DNA from: Moorella glycerini
Lineage (GTDB): Bacteria > Bacillota > DSM-521 > Neomoorellales > Neomoorellaceae
Reading direction: 5' to 3'
Length of the DNA: 64,000 nt
Assembly (NCBI RefSeq): GCF_009735625.1
Contig: NZ_CP046244.1
Span: 2,232,001 to 2,296,000, forward strand
Under the pieces are notes generated by a model that searched no databases, had not been told where the DNA came from, and saw only the letters and a program-made list of their open reading frames with translations. Positions 34,847-43,524 of the stretch are shown piece by piece; the stretch's first letter is position 1, and each line of letters starts with the position of its first letter. The position numbers and the translations under genes were made by a program.

Positions 34847-34859
34847 CAATAATTTAGGC

Positions 34860-35354
34860 CTAGTGGATGCGCACCCGGTCGGCGCCATGATCCTTTAAGA
34901 TCCGGTTGGCCTGGTCGGCGCGCTGGTCGTCACAACGGACGGAAACCAGCATTTTCCCCTGGCGGATTTCATTTTCATATTCTCGGCCTTCGGCTTCCGG
35001 GATACCCCAGTCGATTAGCCCGCCGGCAACGCCGCCTGTGGCCGCTCCTGAAAGCAGGCCGGCAATGGGACCGGCGGCAATAAGGGGACCCAGCCCGGGA
35101 ACTACCAGGGCCCCGGCCCCGGCTGCCAGGCCGGCCAGGCCGCCCAGGACACCGCCGGTGGTAACGCCGTCGCTAATGCCGCCGGCGTCAACGTCCATGT
35201 TGAGGCCGCCTGCGCCTTCCCGGCCACCTGCCTTACCGCCCTTATCACGGGCCAGGATGGATATTTCCCTGTCGAAACCGGCCCGGCGCAGGTCTTCGAC
35301 TGCTTCCCTGGCTACCTGTTCATTGCTAAAGATGGCAACTACGGTCTTGGCCAT
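34860..35354 (-). CDS. General stress protein, YflT/GsiB-17M-type domain with glycine-zipper core
   Basis: A 164-residue protein: an N-terminal alpha/beta unit (TVVAIFSNEQVAREAVEDLRRAGF) typical of the heat-induced stress YflT domain, a long Gly/Ala-rich hydrophobic centre (about 55-115) that could form a glycine-zipper membrane hairpin, and a C-terminal strand set (VSVRCDDQRADQANRILKDHGA). ATG 35354 is chosen over 35360 because AAGGAGG lies 8 bp upstream of it. Exact role unknown. Confidence 0.75.
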   Translation of the reverse strand: MAKTVVAIFSNEQVAREAVEDLRRAGFDREISILARDKGGKAGGREGAGGLNMDVDAGGISDGVTTGGVLGGLAGLAAGAGALVVPGLGPLIAAGPIAGLLSGAATGGVAGGLIDWGIPEAEGREYENEIRQGKMLVSVRCDDQRADQANRILKDHGADRVRIH

Positions 35355-36321
35355 GTCCATATCCTCCTTATGGCAAATCCAAATTCAATCTTATTATGGC
35401 CTTTTCCCCGGGCTGTATACGGGTATAATAAAAAGAAAATGTTATTAAAAAAGTATTATTGCCAGAGGAGCAGGTTGGCGTGAAGTATGATGTCATCATC
35501 TGTGGCGCCGGGCCGGCAGGCAGTACCTGCGGCCGCTTGCTGGCCCGCCGGGGACTGAAGGTTTTAATTTTAGATAAGGCCCGGTTTCCCCGCTACAAAC
35601 CCTGTGGAGGCGGTTTAACGGGCAAAGCCCTGGGGGAACTGGAACCGGGCTGGGAAAAATTAAGCGAAGATAGCACCCGGGAAGTTATTTTTTACCATCG
35701 CCAGGAAAGGCCCATTAACCTGGTTTACCAGCAGCCGGTCATCCAGATGGTCGGCAGGGAAAAGCTGGATGCCTGGTTGCTGGAACAGGCGGTTGCCGCC
35801 GGGGCCACAATCCGTGACGGTTGCCGGGTAACGGCCGTGGCCGAAACGGCTACCGGGGTAACAATCTACGGGGAAGACGGTAGTATCTTCCAGGGTGATT
35901 TCCTGGTCGGGGCTGATGGAGCCAGGAGCCTGGTCCGCAAGAGCCTGCCCTTTAATACCGGGACGGCTGCCGGTGTGACCCTGGAATGTGAAATACCGCT
36001 TGACGAGGGGGTCCTGGCTGCCTACCGGGGCCGGGTGCATTTAAGCTACGGCGGCATCCCGGCCGGGTATGGCTGGATATTTCCCAAGGGGGATCACCTG
36101 TCGGTGGGGATTGGTTCCTTTACCCGGCAGGTGAAGGGCCTGCAACGTTACTTTTATGACTTCTGCCGGGGCCTGGGGCTGAAGATCCCGGAGGGCATAC
36201 GCTGCCGCGGCGCCGTTATTCCTGCCGCCAGCGGTAAGGCCGGTACTTTACATACGGCCAGGGCGGTGCTGGCCGGTGACGCCGCCGGGCTGGTTGATCC
36301 CTTTTCCGGGGAAGGCATCTA

Positions 36322-38258
36322 CCCGAGTTCGACAGTTGCTAGGCAAAAATGACTGCTTTTCAGATGAAGAACCCTTATAAATCAACGTTTCCCGATCTTG
36401 GGAGAGCTCAAAAATCAAAAATCACATAGGCACACGATTTCGGGATTAAAACTTGATGGTAATGTAGTACATGCGCTATAATATAGACATGTACATAAGA
36501 ACTATTTCCCGCAAAAACAAGGACGGCTCTGTTGTCCGTTATATCCAGCTTGCCCACAACGTCTGGGACCCCAAGGCCGGCTACCCGAAAGCCAAAGTAC
36601 TCTTCAACTTCGGCCGCGAAGAGGATGTAGACCGGGAAGCCCTGGTCCGCCTGGTAAAGAGTATTACGCGTTTTTTGGGACCGGAAGAGGCTTTACGCAC
36701 CCAGGCAGAGTTAAACGGCAGCGCTCCCCTAACTTTTGTCTCCAGCCGGCCTATAGGTGGCGCCTGGGTGTTAAACGAGCTCTGGAACCAGCTGGGTATC
36801 AACCGCGTTTTAGCCGGGCTGCTGGCCAAACGTAAGTTCCAGGCGCCGGTAGAACGAGCCATCTTCGCTATGGTAGCCAACCGGGCTTTGAACCCGGCCA
36901 GTAAACTTAAGACCGAGGATTGGGTCAGCCACGATGTTTTCATTCCCGGCCTCCCGGACGTGCCGGTGCAAAACCTTTACCGAGCCATGGACTTCTTACT
37001 GGAGGCTGCTGAAGAACTGCAAAAGGATATCTTCTTCTCCGTGGCCCACCTCTTCAACCTGGAAGTCGATCTCCTGTACTTCGATACCACCTCCACCTAC
37101 TTTGAAGTGGAAGAGGAGGATAATCCGGAGGACCATAAGCAGCACCTTCGGCGTAAAGGCAACTCCAAGGACCACCGGCCGGATTTACCCCAGGTGGTAA
37201 TCGGCCTGGCTGTCACCAGGGAGGGCCTGCCGGTACGCTGCTGGGTCTGGCCGGGTAACACCGCCGACATGGCGGTAATCGAGCAAGTCAAAAAGGACCT
37301 GGTGGGCTGGCAACTGGGCCGGGTCATTACTGTTGTCGACCGCGGTTTTGCTTCGGAAGACAACCTTCGTTACCTCCAGCGCGCCGGCGGCCACTACATT
37401 GCCGGCGAAAAGATGCGCAGCGGCAAGGATACGGTGGCAGAGGCCCTTGCCCGGCCGGGCCGTTACAAAACTGTCAAGGATAACCTTGAAGTTAAAGAAG
37501 TTATCGTCGGCGACGGCGAAAAAAGGGTACGATATATCCTGGTACGTAACCCTAAAGAAGCAGAAAAAGACAGACTGGAGCGGGAGAAAATCCTGGCCCG
37601 CCTCAAGGAAGAATTAGCGGCCATTGGGGACCTCAAAGGCGAACCCCATACTAAAGCCTGCTGCCAGCTCATTGCCCATCCCACTTATGGCCGCTATCTC
37701 AAGACCGACAAGAAGGGACAACCCTATATCGATGCGGCCAGGGTGAAAGCTGAAGAGAAGCTGGACGGCAAATACCTTTTAAGAACCTCGGACGATACCA
37801 TAAGTGCTGAAGACGTGGCCCTCGGCTACAAGCAACTGCTTGAGGTAGAGGATGCCTTCCGCACCATGAAGCAGTCCTTAGAGCTGCGGCCGGTCTATCA
37901 TCGCCTGAGCGACCGCATCCATGCTCACGTCCTCCTGTGCTGGCTGGGACTGCTCCTAATCCGGGTAGCTGAAACGAAAGTGCAGGATAGCTGGCGGAAC
38001 ATCCGCCAGACCCTGGAACGCATGCACCTGGGCGAATTTGTTGGTCCTGAGGGCAGGGTACTCCAAAGGACGGAAACAACCCCGCCACAGCAGCATATCT
38101 TCAAGACCCTTGGGATAAAGGAACCGCCGCAAATAATCGCGGTCGAAACAAAGGCCAGAAAGGGTCCCTAGTAACACGCGCCCAAAAAGCCGATCCCTGA
38201 AACCCTTGCGCAACAAGCTGTTGCGCTTATTATTCACCTAGCAACTGTCGAACTCGGG
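36322..38258 (+). mobile_element. IS1634-family insertion sequence (complete)
   Basis: A 1937-bp element with near-perfect terminal inverted repeats: CCCGAGTTCGACAGTTGC (from 36322) and its complement ending at 38258, about 22 bp each. It is flanked by a 5-bp target duplication ATCTA (36317-36321 and 38259-38263). It carries one transposase gene and lies within a geranylgeranyl-reductase-like gene. Both the fresh ends and the intact duplication suggest recent movement. Confidence 0.94.
36489..38171 (+). CDS. IS1634-family DDE transposase
   Basis: The 560-residue transposase of the surrounding element. Catalytic-core features are LLYFDTTSTYFE near residue 195, TVVDRGFASEDNLRYL near 280 and the C-terminal VEDAFRTMKQSLELRPVYHR with the acidic residue. 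ATG 36489 (M-Y-I-R-T-I-S) is favoured over one six codons upstream on similarity to family starts. It is intact. A related but diverged transposase is at 60748-62562. Confidence 0.9.
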   Translation: MYIRTISRKNKDGSVVRYIQLAHNVWDPKAGYPKAKVLFNFGREEDVDREALVRLVKSITRFLGPEEALRTQAELNGSAPLTFVSSRPIGGAWVLNELWNQLGINRVLAGLLAKRKFQAPVERAIFAMVANRALNPASKLKTEDWVSHDVFIPGLPDVPVQNLYRAMDFLLEAAEELQKDIFFSVAHLFNLEVDLLYFDTTSTYFEVEEEDNPEDHKQHLRRKGNSKDHRPDLPQVVIGLAVTREGLPVRCWVWPGNTADMAVIEQVKKDLVGWQLGRVITVVDRGFASEDNLRYLQRAGGHYIAGEKMRSGKDTVAEALARPGRYKTVKDNLEVKEVIVGDGEKRVRYILVRNPKEAEKDRLEREKILARLKEELAAIGDLKGEPHTKACCQLIAHPTYGRYLKTDKKGQPYIDAARVKAEEKLDGKYLLRTSDDTISAEDVALGYKQLLEVEDAFRTMKQSLELRPVYHRLSDRIHAHVLLCWLGLLLIRVAETKVQDSWRNIRQTLERMHLGEFVGPEGRVLQRTETTPPQQHIFKTLGIKEPPQIIAVETKARKGP

Positions 38259-38563
38259 ATCTACTATGCCCTGCGGAGCGGCCGCCTGGCGGCAGAGGCC
38301 ATTTCAGCCACCCTGGCCGGCCAGGGTGGGCTGGAAGATTATACCATGAAAATCCATCACGAGGTATTGCCACCTTTGCGTTATGCCGGGCGTATTGCCC
38401 GGGTAGTCTATGCCCTGACGCCGGTGGTGCACCGGCTGGTAACGGCCAACCCGGAGGTGGCCCGGCGCCTGGTGGATGTCCTTTTCGGCGGGGATACTTA
38501 TGAAGACCTCTGGCACTACCTTATAGGGCGCTACACCATCTTTCGCCTGGCCCGGTAAAAATG

Positions 38564-38586
38564 TGCCGGACGGAATTAGTCCGGCA
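38564..38586 (-). terminator. Hairpin between convergent genes
   Basis: TGCCGGAC (38564-38571) pairs with GTCCGGCA (38579-38586). On the minus strand it is followed by CATTTTTAC, so it ends the Na/Pi cotransporter transcript; it also overlaps that gene's last codons. Confidence 0.65.
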
Positions 38587-39490
38587 GCAATGTTTCCAAT
38601 AGCCAGGCCAGGAGGCCGGCAAAGGGCAGGGCAGCCAGGGAGGAGACAAGGTTAAACAGGGTGTGGAAATGGGCCACCTGGCGGGGCAGGTCCGGCGTGA
38701 GCCAGTTAAGGAAATGAAGCACCAGGGGCAGGAAGGGTAGCCAGAGGATGGCCCCGGCGGCATTGATCACGAAGTGGGCCAGGGCCGTCCTTTTGGCGGC
38801 CCGGGAGGAAAAGAGGGCGGCAATGATTGCCGTCAGGCAGGTGCCGATATTGGCCCCCAGGACAATATGCAGGGCGGCCAGGGGTGGCAGGACGCCGTGG
38901 CCGGCCAGGACCATGGCCATACCGGTAACGACGCTGCTGGAGTGGAGCAAGCCGGTAAGCAGGGTGCCCGCCAGGATCCCCTGCCAGGGGCTGGTGGCGG
39001 CGCTTAAGAGGCCGAGGAGGGTAGAACTGTCTTTAAAAGGCAGGAGGGCCGTAGCCATCAGGTCCAGGCTGAAGAAGATTAAACCTATACTTACGCAGGC
39101 CGTCCCGGCAGCCCGGGTGGAGGGGGCCAGGATTAAAGGGATGCTGGTGACCAGGGCCGGCAGGGCAATTTTACTTAACTTTAGCGCCAGGAGCTGGACA
39201 GTTACACAGGTACCAACATTGGCCCCCAGGATTACCCCCAGGCTTTGATAGAAGGAAATAACGCCGCCGTCTACCAGGCCCACGGTGAGGACAGTGACGG
39301 CCGTGCTGGACTGGACCAGGGCGGTGGCCACCGCACCCCAGAAGAAGCCCTGCCAGGGCGTAGCCGTAGCCCGGCGGATCATCATTTCCAGGTAAGAACG
39401 GCCCAGGGCCACCAGCCCCTGGCGCAACAACTGTACCCCCAGGAGGAGGAGACTTACGCCGGCGGCAAACTGCAGGAGCGGGAAGAGCAT
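38576..39490 (-). CDS. Na+/phosphate cotransporter family protein (short form)
   Basis: A 304-residue polytopic membrane protein of the NptA/PF02690 type. Two related halves are visible, each with a Gln-Ser-Ser-like motif (ALVQSSTAVTVLTVGLV near 55-71 and GLLHSSSVVTGMAMVLAG near 190) and a GANIGTC/GANVGTC segment. The C-terminal PhoU-like domain found in longer members is absent. The substrate could be phosphate or another anion. Divergent from the hdr-flx operon. Confidence 0.88.
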   Translation of the reverse strand: MLFPLLQFAAGVSLLLLGVQLLRQGLVALGRSYLEMMIRRATATPWQGFFWGAVATALVQSSTAVTVLTVGLVDGGVISFYQSLGVILGANVGTCVTVQLLALKLSKIALPALVTSIPLILAPSTRAAGTACVSIGLIFFSLDLMATALLPFKDSSTLLGLLSAATSPWQGILAGTLLTGLLHSSSVVTGMAMVLAGHGVLPPLAALHIVLGANIGTCLTAIIAALFSSRAAKRTALAHFVINAAGAILWLPFLPLVLHFLNWLTPDLPRQVAHFHTLFNLVSSLAALPFAGLLAWLLETLLPD

Positions 39491-39648
39491 TATTTCACCC
39501 CTTAGCTTTTATGTGGGGGGGCTTTTTTTTATGCCGGGCTTTTTTTCTATCCAAAAGAGGAATCTGGCCGGTCAGCAAGAATATTTAAAGAGAGTGTTTT
39601 TTTGTGGCCGTTTAAGTTCTGGCAGGAACAAGGGAGAGGGTGAGGAGA

Positions 39649-40221
39649 ATGGAACGGGTGGAATTAGCCGGTGCTTTACGCGAAAACCTGCCCCTGAAAA
39701 GCCAGGTAGAAGCCGCCAGCGGCGTTACTTTAAGCGACTGCTACCAGTGCGGCAAGTGCTCGGCCGGCTGTCCGGTGGCTTTTGCCATGGACTACACGCC
39801 ACGGCAGGTTATCCGCCTGCTGCAGCTGGGCCTGGGGGAAGAAGCCTTAAAGAGTCATACCCCCTGGCTCTGCGCCAGTTGCCAGGCCTGTTACACCCGC
39901 TGCCCCCGGGAAGTCAACCTGCCGCGGCTGATGGAAGCCGTGCGCCAGGAAGCTCGCCGCCGGGGGATGATTAACGAGAAAAAAGTGGTTATTTTTGACC
40001 AGGCTTTCTTAAGCAGCGTGGAACGCTACGGCCGCGCCCACGAGATGGGCCTCATGGTGCAGTACAACCTGCAATCAGGGCAGCCCTTTAAGGATGCCCT
40101 GCTGGCACCGCCTTTGCTTTTGAAGGGCAAAATCAGTCCTATCCCGGCAAAGATCAAGAACGTCGCCGAGGTGAAGAACATCTTCGCCCGGGCGCGGGCT
40201 AAAGGAGGTGGCCAGCATTGA
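39649..40221 (+). CDS. hdrC: Heterodisulfide reductase subunit C
   Basis: A 190-residue iron-sulfur protein with two [4Fe-4S] motifs: CYQCGKCSAGCP near residue 30 and CASCQACYTRCPREVNLP near 75, the layout of HdrC. It passes electrons between HdrA and HdrB. ATG 39649 follows GGGAGAGGG; an in-frame GTG lies three codons upstream. First gene of a seven-gene operon hdrC-hdrB-hdrA-flxD-flxC-flxB-flxA, with most genes overlapping by a few bases. Confidence 0.93.
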   Translation: MERVELAGALRENLPLKSQVEAASGVTLSDCYQCGKCSAGCPVAFAMDYTPRQVIRLLQLGLGEEALKSHTPWLCASCQACYTRCPREVNLPRLMEAVRQEARRRGMINEKKVVIFDQAFLSSVERYGRAHEMGLMVQYNLQSGQPFKDALLAPPLLLKGKISPIPAKIKNVAEVKNIFARARAKGGGQH

Positions 40222-41117
40222 AGTACGCCTATTACCCCGGCTGTTCCCTGGAGGCTACCGCCAAAGAATATAACCAGTCGGCTAAAATAGTGGCCAGGCA
40301 CCTGGGGGTGGAGCTGTGGGAGATCCCCGACTGGAGCTGCTGCGGCGCCACTGCCGCCCACAATAACGACCACCTCCTGTCCCTGGCCCTGCCGGCCCGC
40401 AATCTCGCCCTGGCCGAAGCCGAGGGCCTGGACGTTGCCGTGCCCTGCGCCGCCTGTTTTAACCGCCTGCGGGCTGCCGAGGCCGCCGTCCGGGAGTCGG
40501 AAAGCATGCGGGCTACCATCAGTGAAATCATCGGCCGGGATTACCGGGCCACCAATAGGACCCGCGCCTTCCTGGATGTCATGGTCAATGAGGTCGGCCT
40601 GGAGAAGATTAAGGAACAGGTGGTCAAGCCCCTGGCGGGATTGAAACTGGCGGCCTACTACGGCTGCCTCCTGGTGCGGCCGCCTGAACTCACGGCTTTT
40701 GACGACCCGGAAGACCCCATGACGATGGACCGTCTGGTTCTAGCCCTGGGCGGCGAGGCCGTCAGCTGGTCCTACAAGACCGAGTGCTGCGGCGGTAGTC
40801 TCGCCACCGCCCGGACGGATATTGGGGTGCGGATGATCTTCCAGATCCTGCGCCATGCCCGGGACGCCGGGGCGGAAGGCATCGTAACGGCCTGCCCCCT
40901 GTGTTTCTTAAATCTGGACATGCGGCAGGGCCAGGCCGCCGCCTCCCAGGGCGAGCAGTTCAACCTGCCCATCTTTTACTTCACCGAATTGATGGGTATA
41001 GCCCTGGGTTACGCGCCCAAAGCCCTGGGACTGACCAGCCATTTTGTTAACCCGATCCCGCTGCTTGAGGCCAGGGAGATCCTGCGCCATCCGGCCACGA
41101 GGAGGGAAACAGCATGA
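40218..41117 (+). CDS. hdrB: Heterodisulfide reductase subunit B
   Basis: A 299-residue protein with two CCG domains: DWSCCGATAAHNND...PCAACFNRL near 40-75 and KTECCGGSLA...CPLCFLNLDMRQ near 190-235. In HdrB these cysteines hold two unusual [4Fe-4S] clusters that act on a disulfide substrate. All the CCG cysteines are present, so it should be active. The physiological disulfide in a bacterium is unknown (DsrC-like protein or another thiol carrier are candidates). Confidence 0.93.
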   Translation: MKYAYYPGCSLEATAKEYNQSAKIVARHLGVELWEIPDWSCCGATAAHNNDHLLSLALPARNLALAEAEGLDVAVPCAACFNRLRAAEAAVRESESMRATISEIIGRDYRATNRTRAFLDVMVNEVGLEKIKEQVVKPLAGLKLAAYYGCLLVRPPELTAFDDPEDPMTMDRLVLALGGEAVSWSYKTECCGGSLATARTDIGVRMIFQILRHARDAGAEGIVTACPLCFLNLDMRQGQAAASQGEQFNLPIFYFTELMGIALGYAPKALGLTSHFVNPIPLLEAREILRHPATRRETA

Positions 41118-43096
41118 AGCGTGTCGGCGTCTTTGTCTGTCACTGCGGTACCAATATTGCCTCGGTAGTTGATGTTAAAAGGGTGGCCGAGGCCGCCAGG
41201 AGTTTGCCCGACGTGGTCTATGCCACCGATTACCAGTATATGTGCTCCGACCCGGGTCAGGAACTCATTCGCCGGGCCATTAAAGAACAGCGCCTGGACC
41301 GGGTGGTGGTTGCTTCCTGCTCGCCCCGGCTCCATGAGCCCACCTTCAGGAAGGCCTGTGAGAGCGCCGGGGTAAACCCTTACCTCTTTGAGATGGCCAA
41401 CATCCGCGAGCAGTGCGCCTGGGTCCATGCCAAAGACAAGGAAGGGGCAACATTAAAGGCCATTGACCTGGTGCGGACGGCGGTGGCCAAAGCCCGCCGC
41501 AATGTTCCCCTCGCGGCCGGCACTATTCCCATCACCAAGAGGGCGCTGGTCATTGGCGCCGGTATCGCCGGCATGCAGGCGGCCCTGGATATTGCTGATG
41601 CCGGCTATGAAGTCATACTATTGGACCGCGAGCCGACCATTGGCGGCAATATGGTCAAGCTGGACAAGACCTTCCCGACCCTGGACTGTTCCGCTTGAAT
41701 AAGCACGCCGAAAATGGTTGCTGCGGCGCAGCACCCTAACATCCAGCTCATGACCTATGCGGAAGTAGAGAGTGTGGCCGGTTATGTGGGCAACTTTGAA
41801 GTAACGATCCGCAAAAAGGCCCGGTCGGTAGACCCGGTGAAGTGCACCGGCTGCGGTACCTGCTGGGAAAAGTGCCCCACCAAGGTGGACAGCGAGTTTG
41901 ACCTGGGTTTGGGCAAGCGCAAGGCCATTTACCTGCCCTTCCCCCAGGCGGTGCCGGCGGTGCCGGTGATCGACCGCGTGCACTGCCGCCAGTTTACGAA
42001 GGGTAAGTGCGGTGTTTGCCAGAAGGTCTGCCCGGCCAAAGCTATTGACTATGAGCAGCAGGATGAAGTTATCACCGAAAAATTCGGGGCCATTGTTGTG
42101 GCCACCGGCTATGACCTCTTTAAATGGGAGGAGGTCTACGGGGAATACGGCTACGGCAAATACCCCGATGTCATTACCGGCATGCACTTTGAACGCCTGA
42201 ACAATGCCTCCGGGCCCACGGGCGGCAGGATCGTCCGGCCTTCGGACGGTAAGGAACCGAAGACGGTGGTGTTCATTAAATGTGTAGGTTCCCGGGACGA
42301 GGCCAAGGGTAAAAGTTACTGCTCCCGGGCCTGCTGCATGTACACGGCCAAGCACGCCCACCAGGTGCTGGAGAAGATCCCCGGCGGCCAGGCCATAGTT
42401 TTCTATATGGATATCCGTACCCCCGGCAAGGCTTATGAAGAGTTCCTCCAGCGTACTGTCCATGAAGGGGCCGTTTATGTCCGGGGCCGGGTGAGCCGTG
42501 TCTTCCAGGAGGGGGACAAGCTCATCGTCCGCGGCGAGGACACGTTGCTGGGCCGCCAGGTGGAGGTGGCGGCCGATATGGTCGTCCTGGCCACGGCCAT
42601 GGTACCCAGCGAGGGATGGGAGAGTGTGGCCAAGATGCTTGGCCTGCAGGCGGATAAGGACGGCTTCTTCCAGGAAGCCCACCCGAAACTCAGGCCGGTG
42701 GAAACCTTTACGGCCGGCGTCTTCCTGGCCGGGGCCTGCCAGGGACCCAAGGACATCCCTGATACTGTATCCCAGGCCAGCGCCGCGGCCGTCAAGGTCT
42801 GCCAGCTCTTCGCTAAAGACGAAATGGCTACCGACCCCCTGATCGCGGCGGTGGATGAAAGCATTTGTTCCGGCTGTGCCATGTGCGAGCAGATCTGCCC
42901 CTATAAGGCCATTTCCATAAAGATCGTTACCGAACGGGTCGCCGGCAGGCAGGTGAGCCGCCGGGTGGCAGCGGTCAACAGCGGCCTCTGCCAGGGCTGC
43001 GGCGCCTGCTCGGTGGCCTGCCCGTCGAGTGCCATGAACCTCAAGGGCTTTACCAATGAACAAATACTGGCGGAGGTGGATGCGGTATGTCTGTAG
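41114..43096 (+). CDS. hdrA: Heterodisulfide reductase subunit A, selenocysteine-containing
   Basis: One 660-residue HdrA read through a single in-frame TGA at 41696-41698 (residue 195). The context is TLDCSA-U-ISTPKMV; other HdrA proteins have cysteine there (CSxC), so the TGA is read as selenocysteine. Before it lie the N-terminal HdrA domain ([10 protein letters not shown]) and FAD site ([13 protein letters not shown], residues 143-155). After it come ferredoxin motifs [36 protein letters not shown] and [18 protein letters not shown]-like hairpin follows the TGA. HdrA is the flavin-bifurcating subunit. Read without recoding it would appear as two genes, 41114-41698 and 41714-43096. Confidence 0.93.
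41699..41736 (+). promoter_or_regulatory. Bacterial SECIS-like hairpin of hdrA
   Basis: Directly after the TGA, GGtTGCTGC (41716-41724, one bulged T) pairs with GCAGCACC (41728-41735), closing a GGC loop at 41725-41727. The apical loop begins with G and lies 26 bases past the TGA, within the range known for SelB-binding bacterial SECIS elements. Confidence 0.75.
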
Positions 43097-43524
43097 CAGC
43101 CGGAGACAAAGGCTGGGAGCCCAGGATTGTCGCCTTCTGCTGCCACTGGTGCGCCTATGCCGGTGCCGACCTGGCGGGTTTAAACCGCTTGCAGTACCCG
43201 GCCAATGCCCGGATTGTGCGGGTACCCTGTTCCGGCCGGGTCAATCCCCAGTTTGTCCTGCGGGCCTTCCAGCGCGGTGCCGACGGCGTGCTGGTAGCCG
43301 GCTGACACCCCGGCGACTGCCACTATGTTAGTGGCAATTACTTCACCCGCCGCCGTTTCCTCCTGATGCAGCGGGTCTTGCAGTTCATGGGCCTGGAACC
43401 GGAGCGTTTCCAGGCACGCTGGGTGTCGGGTTCCGAGGGACCGCGCTTTGCCGAGATAATCACCCAGATGACGGAGGACATCCGGGCCCTGGGGCCCAAC
43501 AGAAAGCTGAGGGATGGCGCATGA
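43087..43524 (+). CDS. flxD: FlxD/MvhD electron-transfer subunit, selenocysteine-containing
   Basis: A 145-residue MvhD-family [2Fe-2S] protein read through TGA at 43303-43305 (residue 73). The motif reads VLVAG-U-HPGDCHY; the family has CHPGDCHY. Upstream it carries [15 protein letters not shown] (the cysteine-rich N-terminus), and downstream [20 protein letters not shown] and a regular C-terminus ending at 43524. Without recoding it would stop after 72 residues. In HdrABC complexes this subunit hands electrons from the input module to HdrA. It overlaps hdrA by 10 bp and flxC by 4 bp. Confidence 0.93.
43306..43341 (+). promoter_or_regulatory. Bacterial SECIS-like hairpin of flxD
   Basis: TGCCACTA (43318-43325) pairs perfectly with TAGTGGCA (43329-43336) around a TGT loop. 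The loop has a G and lies 20 bases after the TGA, the classic bacterial SECIS geometry. An 8-bp perfect stem within a coding region is unlikely by chance. Confidence 0.82.

Larger units (their letters stand above)
35480..38558 (+). pseudogene. Geranylgeranyl-reductase-family FAD protein interrupted by an IS element
   Basis: The 5' part (35480-36321) encodes an FAD-dependent protein: GAGPAGSTCGRLLARRG near residue 9, then PCGGGLTGKALGEL, DFLVGADGARSLVR and GDAAGLVDPFSGEGIY. The frame is broken by the insertion at 36322-38258. The 3' part (38259-38558) resumes with YYALRSGRLAAEAI and runs to TAA. Removing the insertion and one ATCTA copy restores an exact frame and the family motif SGEGIYYALRSG, so the loss is probably recent. 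The family reduces isoprenoid chains of lipids or quinones. GTG 35480 follows GAGGAG. Confidence 0.92.

Noticed and set aside
41114-41713. Reading hdrA as two genes or as a pseudogene
   Set aside because: Only one TGA interrupts the frame, at a family cysteine position, with a SECIS-like hairpin, and the neighbouring flxD shows the same pattern.
41618-43063. 481-codon open frame on the minus strand across hdrA
   Set aside because: It mirrors hdrA, has no recognisable domain or ribosome site, and is explained by the high GC and codon bias of the plus-strand gene.
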